This document shows positions 37,501 through 49,500 of a stretch of DNA of 64,000 nt, piece after piece. The notes under the pieces were generated by a model that was given only the letters and a program-made list of their open reading frames with translations, did not search any database and was not told where the DNA came from. Each line of letters begins with the position of its first letter. Position 1 is the first letter of the stretch. A program made the translations under genes and the position numbers. Source of the DNA: Sipunculus nudus (lineage: Eukaryota > Annelida > Sipuncula > Golfingiida > Sipunculidae); assembly GCA_026874595.1 (NCBI GenBank), contig CM049308.1:79468124-79532123 (forward strand), in the 5' to 3' direction.

Positions 37501-40500
37501 CATATTACAGGAAAGCTATTTTGTCCAAGATGCCCCAGATGTCAGCACTGGGCAGCACACCATTCACACCAGCATCAGCTGCCAAGGTCAGATGTAAGTA
37601 TTCAATCTCTGTCCAGCCTTGTAGATCAAATAGATGCATCAGGAAATTTATGAAATTTCATCGTCTTACATTAAGAACATCCATAATACGTAAGTATGTA
37701 GACTACCACTTGAAATTTTTTTATGAATCCCAGACATCAATATTTACAAAACCATTTTCATGTATAAAAAAGTTAAAAATAAACAAATTTTAAATTTACA
37801 GCCAAAATGAAGAATTAAGATTTTCTTTGGGGGTTGGGGGACAGTTTGTCATGATAAGTGATAATGCACCAAGGACCATGGTTTCCTAATATAATGGGTT
37901 GAGGATCAAAAGTTGTCAGGTTGTTTTCTCTCCTTTATCTCTTTCTGAAAAATAATGTGTATTTTTATGAGATATCAACATTATTTACACATTTCTGTAA
38001 AAAGATATTTGAAATTTATATTTGCAAATCTGGTTAACTTTCACACAGTATGTAAATACATGGACAAGAATTTATTCCCTCAGAATTGAAAAAAAATGGT
38101 AATTAATTATTTAGCAGATATTTATTACAGTGAGATGACTGGTTATGTTGTAGGCAGCATGATAGGCCGCCGTCAAAGTAAAAAGGGTGGGGTTAAACCC
38201 CAGAAGGGGTTACCACCCTCAGGGGGTAGGTATCATAGAGCCATCTGATAGCTGAGCACTCTTTTGTTCTGCTTTTTTCACCTTCAAACACTGTGCTGGG
38301 CTATGTTTTAACTGCAGAGGTATACAGTTAATATATAGGTACTAGGTCGGTCAAATCTTGTCAGGCTAGAAGCCTTCAAACTATGCTATTAGTGGTAAGG
38401 ATATATTTTCATTATTTTTCCTTGATAAAAGTTTGTCTCTTGTCCTTTTTCTCAGTGGGACACTGAACATGTATCATAAATTTACTTATGGTTGGACTGT
38501 ATCAGTCGAGATACAGATTGAAGTTCCTGTTGATGAGTCATTTTAAACAATCTCTGTATTATATGGGGCTTAATAGAACAAGTCTGCTTAAGGGATATTT
38601 TCAATACCTTTTATTTCATTTCTGCTTTTGATGTTGTGCCTCTATTTTTCCTTCTTTGGCTCTCTGTGGTTTGGGCTTATTAGTTGTGCCCACTTCATAT
38701 ATTAATAAGTCACAACTGTGATACTTAATGGGTTCTTTCAGTACATGCCCATTTAAGGTGATCTTATTTAGATCTTTCTTCCTGAAGTTTCCTTTTTTTT
38801 ATTAAGTACTGGGTATTAACAAGAAGTATGTAAAAACATTGTGGAGGAGACATTTGTTCCCAAATGTGATTGCATGGTACAAATTTGTTAGTTAACATAA
38901 TTTGATGATAGATAAGGATGCCATTCCATTTAAAGACCTGAAAAATTTGGTTTTCCTGCAGAAATGTTTTACAGTAAGAATATGGTAAAACCCAAAATAT
39001 AAGTGACACACATCTCTGTTGTGTCACAGAAAAATTACATTCCTTCAGTCATTGTTCAGTGGTCAGGTTACATTTATTTAATAACCCCTTTCGTTTAGCC
39101 ACTGCTTTCCATTGCAGAGTTTGCTGTATATCACTGCCAGGGTATTAGCCCCTGGCAAGTAATGTTCTGCTGGTCTGGAAATTTGCAACTAAGTTTTATA
39201 CCTGTTATTCTTCAATTTTGTTTCTGTCAGAACAACTGGTATGCCAACTCCCTTGTAGCAATATACAGCAAACCCTGCTGTTGAAAGCAGTAGTTTAGTA
39301 TGTGGAAGTGGTAGTAAAAGAATGGTCATGTGACTAGGAGATGACAAAATGTTGGTATTGTTCTTTCACTGCGAGTGTGTTAGATAGTGCTTAATGTGAG
39401 AGAATGCTTTCATTGTTGTGGTACACAGTAGACTTTTTGCTATATTAGACAGTGACAGGTAGTTCTGCTTTATCATGGATAACAGAAACAGGCTGACATG
39501 GGTTGTGTAGTACCAGGAGAGGCCTGCACAGATGGGTTATACCTGCGTGAGCTTATCTCTGGACAGATGGCATATTTGTCCCAACAGAATAACAGATAAT
39601 AAAACAGGATCAAAGCAGTATTTATTTAAAAGATGGTATACAGGGGAGATTATCTTTATTTTCTGAGTAATGCTTATAAAATCATTGCAGATGAAGAAAA
39701 TCTTCTACATTTTGACTTTCTTTTATTAGAAAAAATTGCTATTTATACTCATTAATGGTTGTTTAACATTTTTCCTACATTTTATCTTTTATTTTTAGCT
39801 GTCAAGTGGTAGATATTATTCTTTAATCTTGTAATGTTTTCCAGGATTCAATCCTTCTATACCAGTGTTAAATGACCATCATGTGTATTATGTCAGATAT
39901 ATTGAAACAGATGAAGGGTAAGAGTAAGTGCAGGTAACAGATATATATAAATCACTAAAGTTTACACATTTTCTTCATTCCAGCTCGGGCAGCACAGTTT
40001 GCATTGGACAGCCCATCCATCCACTTCACTGACGACTCACAGGTGGAGTTTACTGCCTCCCCAGGCCGGTCTGCCAAAAAGGGTGAAAAACAGTACTCAC
40101 CAATGATTAAAAGCAAAGGGTAGGTACCTGTTTACTTATAGTATTTCTTTTATATATTTTAAACTGTAACAATGACAACTCCTGTGCTATTCAATATATG
40201 CAGCTTCAGATTTACATAGATCTTGCAAAGGAGGTTATGTTTCTATCAATGTTTGTTGGTAGGTTTTTTTTTGTTTTTTTTTTTCAGGATTACTTCTGAA
40301 AATGTGTGAATATATTTTCTTGAAACTTGGTTAGGTGCTGACACCTGGTAACAGGTTAAGCAAGAACTAATTCCTTTTTATTGTAGATATAGATCAGGAT
40401 GTGTATCCATAATTAATGGTTTGCATTAACAAGCATTGTTTCCATTTCAAATTCAAGATTTGTGATTTAGTTCTTCTTTATTCAATGTTTAACCAGTGCT

Positions 40501-43500
40501 GCTCTTATGAATGTACACACTCTATATTATGCAAAGTGTATGGTCTTTATTGAATTCTAGGTGCTACTATTGGTACCAAAAATGCTTACTCTGTAATTCA
40601 TAGAGAGAGCATCTTTTTTTTTAATTTTACCATTTTTCTTTAAAAATTACAAGCATTGACTGTTGTCATGGTAATGCAATGCCAACATTTATATGAATTG
40701 TCAGAGCCATCTGGTGTTTATATATTTTTTTTGCAGCACTCTTTCTTCCCCTTTCTTTTTCATTGAAAAATTTCTGATATATACTTTTTCTCTCCTGCAT
40801 AAAGAGTCCCATTAGATCTAGAACACTTCACATTTTCATGTGTGCAAATATCCAGGATATAACACAATATGTGGAAAATAGTTCAAAATGCCCTTAAGTA
40901 TCTTCTTGCAGGGGGATGTGCACCATGTAAGTTTCTGATTTTGGGAGTAATATAAATACACATACGTAGTGTGCGCAGCACATCTTTATTCAGTCTGTAA
41001 TTAAAAAAATGGGGAAAATTCCAAAATTCAGCATAATGTTAGATGTCCCCAAGATCTCCTACCAAGCCGAAAACTGGGTCTTTGCGACTTCATTCCTTTG
41101 AGAAATTAAGGAAAAACCTCAATTTTTTATTAAAAACCTATTTTCACACTTCAGGACTGCCTAATATCAAAACCACTCATCTGTTTTTCCTCATATCTAC
41201 AAATAATTCTCTATATAATTCCTATGTACATGCCAGAAATTAGGTCTGTATTATATAATTTAAAAAAGTTATGGGCCCAAACATAATGCATTTTGTAAAT
41301 AATCAGGAAAGAAATTTTATCACTTAACACAAAACTTGTTAAAGCTAAGCGCTTTTTTCCCAGTAATATTACTTTTATTAATCAAAATTAAATTGTATAC
41401 TGAAAATTAGATCAAAATCTTTTAAAAATTTTTAAATATTAGCAAAAATAAAAAAATTGGTACCTTAAATTTTGCCCAACTTTGACCATGGCACGTTTTT
41501 TTCCTGTAACTGCTGTGGATTTAATTTTCAAAGCATGTTTTTTTTAGCATTTCAACTGTTAACACCAAAAATTTGAAACCAGTTGATAAAAAACTGTAGA
41601 TTTTATTCAAGTTTTCAAGCACCATGTCACATATTGCTAGTGTCATGCAGTTTGCCAGAGCTCAGCTCCCGAGCTTCAGCTCTAAGTTCCTTTAATTTGG
41701 CATACAGTTAGATTTCTCCAAAATCCCCTCCCATGCCAAGAATTTGGTCACTAGGACTTAATTCCTTCGAGATATTAATGAAAAACTTCATTTTTCCATT
41801 AAAAACCCATTGTTACACTTTAAGACTGCCTAATATCAAAACCACTGATCTGACTTTGATCATATATAATATACATATTTTTCTATTCATTTGCTATGCA
41901 CATGCCAGAAATGATGTCAGTATTGCGTAATAGTATCCACCCAAACAGAGTTTTGCGGATACTATGTTTTCAGCTGCAAGCCGCCGCGTATGTGTCCGGA
42001 GAACTCCTCGGTAACCGCTGGGGGGAATTTTGCGAAACCCGGGATTATGTTTGGGTCACATGTGAACTGCTGCGCCCCGATTTTGTTTTGACCTCTGACC
42101 TTTCCTCTGCGCTCTGCGTCCGTTTGTGCGTCTGTTTCCACACATAAACCCACATATCTCGGGAACCGTTTGACTGATTGGGCCAAAATTTTGCATGTGT
42201 ATAGATCTCACATAGCTCTTTATCATACGCAAAACTGGTGGCGCCCCCTACAGCCATTTTTGCACAGCTCCCGTCTGTTTGTCTGCCATGGGATAAAATC
42301 ACTCATATCTCGGCAGTTGTATGACATATCTGCCTAAAATTTTGCAGGTTTATACATCCCCGACAGCTCTCTTGATTTTATGACAGGTGGCGCCACCTGC
42401 ATTCTAGTTTATGCAGCAGACATCCAAGCTCATATCTTGGGAACCGTTTGACCGATTGGGCCAAAATTTTGCATGTGTATAGATCTCACATAGCTCTTTA
42501 TCATATGCAAAACTGGTGGCGCCACCTTCAACCATTTTTGCACAGCGTCCATCTGTTTGTCTGCCACAGGCTAAAATCACTCATAAACATATAGTGGTTT
42601 GACTTATCTGCCTCAAATTTTGCATATGTATACAACTTGGACGGCTTTCTGGATTTTGTGGTAGGTGGTGCAACCTACATACACCATTTGGCTGCAGACA
42701 TCCATGCTTATATGCAACACTTCACTCTTTTTCCCCTTGCCACTCAATCCATGCCCCACTTCACCCGTTCCACTCTGATTTAGGCGGATACACGTAGTCG
42801 CTTGTCGACTACCCGTATTCTAGTTGTTTTAAGTTATGGGCCCAAACATAATGCACTTTGTAAAAAATCAAGAAATATATTTACTCCCTTAACAAGGGCA
42901 TTGCTGAAGCTAGAGATTTTTTTGTCAGGGATGTAACATTATTTAATCAAGATTCAATTGAATACCCAAAATTAGTTCTGAATTTTTCAAATTTTATAAG
43001 TTATTAGTATAAATATAAAATTAGTACCTTAAATTTTGCCCAACTGTGACCATGGCACGTTTGTTTCCCGTGAGCACTGTTGATATAATTTTCATATCAT
43101 GCACACATAAGGATTTCAGCTTTTTAGTTTAGAAAGCTGAAAGAAATTGGCCAAAACTTGTAGCTTTTATTAATGTTTTTATGAGACCCTGTCAGACTTT
43201 GGCTCTCTCCAGCCCCTCTTGAGTCACCTGTATGTTGACCTTGTTGACCTTTCATCAAATTATGCACGCTTGAGGCGAGAATCCAGGCAGCTTATGGCCA
43301 GCCACAGTTGATCCAGGTGTCCAACCCAACTCATCTAGTAGTTTTAACCAACAACATAACAATAAACAATAAATTAATAAATTTTTATTGGTGTTTAATA
43401 ACAAATTAAAGAAAAATAGAAAAGGAATTTGTTAGTTTATAATAACAGGAAATTAACTTGCAGTTACTGATGATATAAGAATCTTGTATCCATGGGTAGA

Positions 43501-46500
43501 ATGTCACATATTCCAAATAACACCATGCAGTCACCTATGGCATTTTTCAGTTCAATTTTAATAATAAAGAAGTAAATCATATTATTCATTACTAATCATT
43601 AGGGATTATATGAAGGAAATTAATGATAGACAAAGATGCAGTTGATAATATTGATCTAGATTCCTACTGTGTCTAGTGTGTACATTGATGTGAAATTAGT
43701 CCAAAATGAATTTTTTACAGTTATTTTTTAATATAAATAAAAGCCATAAAGCCAGGTACTTATGATCATTATTTAAATGTGTGAATTTTGTATATTCTGG
43801 ATTCTCAACATCATTGTTTGGTGAAAACTGCATAAATACCAGACATGGTGCGAATACTTTTTGATTGTATTTAAATACGAATATGATTATGTACTCCATT
43901 ATAACAATTTTTTTGCATAAAGAATGGGAATTCAGGTAAAAATGAAAGTATATGAATACTTGTGCAAATACTTTCAAAATGTATTGATGAATGCATTCAT
44001 GAATATATTCTTTAATATTATTTAAATTATCATATCAGTTATATTTCATTTTAAAAAATCATATGATTCTCTTATTATTTTTAATAAAAATTATAATTGG
44101 GACAATATTTGTAATTTTTTTTAATAAATAGTTAAACTCTTATATTATATGTTCTGCTTATAAGTTATATGGCCAAGTCAAAATCTGTGTGACAATAGTA
44201 CTCCATTTGTTAATAAAATAAACGAAATCAATCCTCTTCCCTGTCTCCAAAGGTACTATCAAAATCATACATAAGCTAAACAACAACAACTCATAATACA
44301 GCTTATATTTATTACCACACAAAACCAGCATGTGCCTCATTTCTAAATAATATTTTTTTATCATATATAACAGCTGAGTGTCGTGACCCATAGGTCCCTT
44401 GTTTTTCCAGAGCACTTACTCTTTTTTTAGCCATTCACCTTAGGCTGCCATACTCATGAAAGGTTTGAATAAGGAAATGACATGATGACAATTATGGTAC
44501 TTTTATCCATAATGATGCAGCTACAGACTAATCTTAAAAATGAGACTGTGCCTTTTTTGATTATTTTCTTTTAATCAGTAGATGGTTTCCTCTTACCAGT
44601 ACAGGGACATTTTACTTGTTGTTCAGGTAATTTTTAGCTCAGCTGACTGTAAGTCATCTGAGCTATAGCAATCGCTCTTTGTCCATCAGCTGTCCGGCCA
44701 TCCAACCATCCAGCTGTCTGTCCGTTAACAGGGCACAAATCGTAACCACTGGACCTTGAATCTTCTAACTTTTTCTATTTTTTAAGATTTTTTCTCCTAT
44801 TTTTGATACCTTAAAAGATGTGGTCATCTGTTAACAGGGCACAAATTGTATTTGCTGGACCTGGAATCTTTTAACTTTAAGTCCAGAGATGTCTGTGAAA
44901 AGTTTCCTTGAAAACCTGGAATTAGGTCTCTGTTACCCATATTCTTCAAGCTATGGGGCCCCGAAGTACCCCCCCGGAATAATGAAAAAAATTATACTTA
45001 AGCTCAGGTATCTGAACAACTAATGCATTGATCACAATGATTTTTTGCATGGCTATTGATTATGGAGTGTTTCATTACTTTCTGCAGACTGCTTGCGCCA
45101 CCTGTATTCTTTTGATTTTTTACTCTATTTTTGAGACCTTAAAAGATGCAGTCATCTGTTAACAGGGCACAAATTTTAATCACTGGACCTGGAATCTTGT
45201 AACTTTACATACAAAGAGGTCCATGAAAAGTCTCCTTGTAAACCTGGAATTAGGTCTCTATTACCCAATACTTCAAGCTATGGGGCTCCGAAGTACCCCC
45301 AAGAATAATGAAAAATTTGATACAAAAGCTCAAGTATCTGAATAACTAATGCATTAATCACCTTGATTCTTTGCATGGATATTGATCATGAAGTGTTTCA
45401 TCAGTTTCTGTAGACTGGTAGCACCACCTGTATTTTTATATTTTTTTCTATACTTTTGAGACCTTTAAAGATGCGGTCATCTGTTAACAGGGCACAAATT
45501 ATAATTGCTGGACCTGGAATTTTCTTACTTTATATCCAGAGAGGTCCATGAAAAGTCTCCATGGAAACCTGGAATTAAGTCTCTGTTACCCATATTCTTC
45601 AAGCTATGGGGCTCTGAAGTAACCCCCCGCCCCCCACCGGATATTGAAAAATTTGATACAAAAGCTCAAGTATCTGAACAACTAATGCATTGATCACCAT
45701 GATTCTTTGCATGGATATTGGTCATGAAATGTTTCATCAATTTTCTCCAGACTGGTGGCGCCACCTTTATTTTTTTAAATGCAATTTTATCTTTATTTTT
45801 GAGACCTTCAAAGATCTATGTGGTTGTCTGTTGACAGGGCACAAATCATAACCATTTGATTTGGAATCTTCATTCTTGACATCCCAGGAGGTCCATAAAA
45901 AATCTCCATGGAAACCTGAAATAAAGTCTCTGTCACCCATATTGTCCAACTATGGGGCTCAGAAGTACCCCCCAGAATATCAAAATAATTTGATACAAAA
46001 GCTCTAACTAGTATCTAAACAACTAGTGCATTGATCGACATGATTCTTTGCATGCATATGCATCATGGAGTGTTTCCTCAGTTCCTGCAGACTGGTGGCC
46101 CCACCTGGACTTTTACAAATTGTTAACTCATTTTTTCTCTATTTTTGAGACCTTCAAAGATGCGGTCTTCCATTAACAGGGAAAAGATTGTAACCTTTGG
46201 TCCAAGAATCTTTTTTAACTTAAAATCCATGAAGGTCTGTGAAAAATATCCTTGGAAACTTGAAATAAGGTCTCTGTAACCCATATTCTCTGAGCAATGG
46301 GTCTAATAAACACCCCCAGCATAATTAAAAATTTGATACCAAAGCAGGGCACAAATCATAACCATTGGGCCTGGAATCTTCTAACTCTAAATTCTGGGAG
46401 GTCCATGAAAAGTCTCCTTGGAAAAATGAAATTGGGCCTCTGTTACCCATATTCTCTTAGCAATGGGTCTAATAAACACCCCCCAGCATAATTGAAAATT

Positions 46501-49500
46501 TGATACCTAAGGAGGGCACAAATCATAACCAATTGAAACAGAAACTTTAACTTGACATCCTGAGAGTTCCTCAAAAGTTCTCCCCAGAAACTTGTAATTC
46601 AATCACTGTGAACTATATTCTCAGAGTGTTGGGGTATGTTTGAGCACCCCAGAAATAATGCAAAATAGACACAAATTGCCAGGTTCCTCAGGGAGGGCTG
46701 GTTGGATTGTCATCAAATTTGTTGTCCTAATGGGTCTTGATGAACTTAAGCTAAGATGCATGAACAATGATGCCACCTACATTATCTTAATTAGTTGCCT
46801 GTGCAAGGACAACATGTCAGTAGGCTGAGCCCCCATTGGTCACTTGTTAAAATGTACCTCCCATGATATTGAAACTGCAATACTTTAAACAAAAAAGATA
46901 AAGTACATGATTTTCAGTGAACCAGTGTGGTGATTTCAGTTAAATAAAGTTTCATTTTCACTTAGTAGACATGGAGTTACCAAGACAGGATGCTTCTCTC
47001 CCAAGACAACAAAAAGACGAAGTGTCAAGGGTTTCTTCCGCAGGCTCAGTGGCAGCAAAGATCCTCAGGTTAGAATCATTCAGGTTTTTTTATGTTTATT
47101 AAAAAGCAAGTTTTGAAGTCCTTTATAAAAGCATTTCTTAGCCTGTTTTTTTTTTTTTTTTTTTTTTAATGTCAATCAAATAAATACTGTGGTTTGCTTT
47201 ATATTCACGAGGCTGAAATTTCACAATTTCTTCATTTGAAAGTTTCACAACGGTTTCATTTTTGCGATTGCACTAGAACCTGTAGAATCAGGATATGTTT
47301 TGATGTAAAATTTAGAAAATAAGTCCTACAAAACCGTACTAATTACTGGTTCAGTCATTAAATTATCACTAGTATCACAGTCGATATGAATCATAGCCTG
47401 TGAGTACAGCTAATGCATGATAAGGTGGTTTTCTGAGGTCATCTTAGTTGATGGGGCATCTTATTCCAGAGGGTTTCATATTCGCAATTATTTCACATTC
47501 GCGAAATTGCGAAATTAAAACCCTCGCAAATAAAAAGGCAACCACAGTATATAATTGAGGAGAACCGACAGATGCTTTGAGAAATCCTGCTTAAACATAC
47601 ATTTATTCCTCATTCTTCTCAATAAGTGTTCATATCTTTAGTAATTAATTCATAATAAAGATACTTTAGACCCTTGTTCTTTAAATAATTCAGAGACAGT
47701 AAAAACGTTTGAATTTATTAGGTTGTTTTGATCAGAGCTTGACATTGACTATTTAGTATTTTCCCAGTTGGGGGTAACATCTAACTTTAGCTTACCCAAC
47801 ATTAATTGTTACATTCCCAACAAAAATCATTGATCAGGGCTGCAAACACGAAGTGTGATCCACATGATTGTGTTGCATGTATTTTTGCATGTTACACAAT
47901 CAATATATTAAAATATTTGTAAGTTAATTATATCTCTCCTTCTTTTAAAAGAAAGAGGTCTATTGATAATGATAATCAATATTAACAAAATGGCTAACTG
48001 AAAATAAAGTAAGAGTCAGGCCTTTGAGTAAGGATTATATTGGACCTGTTTGCTAAGTCAGGTAAATGGGAGCCAAATTTGGTTGCACTAGCACCATTTA
48101 CTGGAGTTTTTACTTATCCTGGGCATGCAGTTTGCCATTAATGTTGACAATAACAGGTTTTATCTGAACAGTATATACAGTAAACCTCACCTAACGACAA
48201 TCTCAGATTAGAGACTACCTTAAATAACAACCACTTGTTCGCGGTCCCAATTCTCTTTTGCTCTTTATATCAGACCTCGCTTAGACAACCACCTCGAAAA
48301 TGTGACCACTTTATCCAGGTCTTGTTGGTGGTCATAACTTCAAGATTTCACTGCCTATTTAAAAATTATACAGTCCTCTAAAAATACCAAGTTTACAAGT
48401 TTCAGGTATTTAACTCACTATTGTCACATTGTTAAAGGAATTACAGTATATATGGAAGCTGCGAGCAAACACAAACAATCAGTTGATAGTCTTAACTGTT
48501 TTGCTGGTGATGTTGACAACATAGGGTAAGTAATTAAGCAAATCATAAATTTATTAACAAGAATAGTTCTATGATGCTTTTGTTATTGTTTCAGCCATTG
48601 CCATCCTGTGGGTTACAAGAGTCTCCGGATGTGGCGTACCGTTTAGCTTCAACCAAGTTGAACACCTCTGGTACACCACAACACAAGAAAAAGAACAGTC
48701 TCTTCAGGCGTCACAAGCGCACTCCTAGTTCCCCCGCACGCCTCATAACACCATCACTCACAGCGGAGGAACTGACAGCGATGGCTAGACAGGCAGCCAT
48801 GACGAAGCATGGGCGGGAATGCATCTCCCTTCAGACGGATGACATTGATCATGAGGATGCTGATGTGGAAGATGAAGGTGATGAGGAGCAGTTGTCAAGG
48901 CGAGGACGAAGCTCATTAAATGGGGAAGGCACGCCAGGTTTAAGGAGGGGCAGACCCAATTCAGTGAACAACGGGCTGCCTCCGCAACGTTATGTACCTT
49001 CTCCAAACCGTAGCCAGCAAGATGCAGAGAACATGGGATGCAGGTCCCATGATGCAGATAGTGACGCAGATGATGAGATGGGTGATGGAATGGCATGTGA
49101 TGAGGAAGACATGGATACTTCACAAGCTCAGGCTTTTAGCACGACTATTATATACGCACACCACGCCCCTGATTGTGGCTTACCCTCAGATTCAAAAGTT
49201 ATAGATTTATCTCGTTTAGACATGCTGGACAGTGAACCTAAAGAAAATTATGAAGAGGCATTGGATCAGTCTGAATTACCAATGGATCAGTCGTTGCAGG
49301 GAGATTCCTTGGACCAAGGGTTTCTTGGTGAGGGTTTAGAGGGAGTTGATCCTTTAGATATATCAGGTGTGGCATACACAAATTCTCCTCAAAATGTCTT
49401 AGATAATATAGACCAAGAAAAAGTTGATGCTGATGGTTTTAAAATGCCATTGGCTGTGAAAACAATTGAGTCCGATGCTGAATCATTAAATAAATCAGTC

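Larger units (their letters stand above)
40120..46965 (+). other. Intron 7, largely built of repeats
   Basis: The longest intron (6.8 kb). C4 with nested HINE H4 (41021-44403) and B3 (44631-46849) together make up more than 80 percent of it. B3 ends only about 115 bp before exon 8. Confidence 0.8.

Noticed and set aside
48571-48594. In-frame ATGs just before exon 9 as a separate gene start
   Set aside because: They lie in the polypyrimidine/acceptor region of intron 8; exon 9 joins exon 8 in phase and completes the family's tail.
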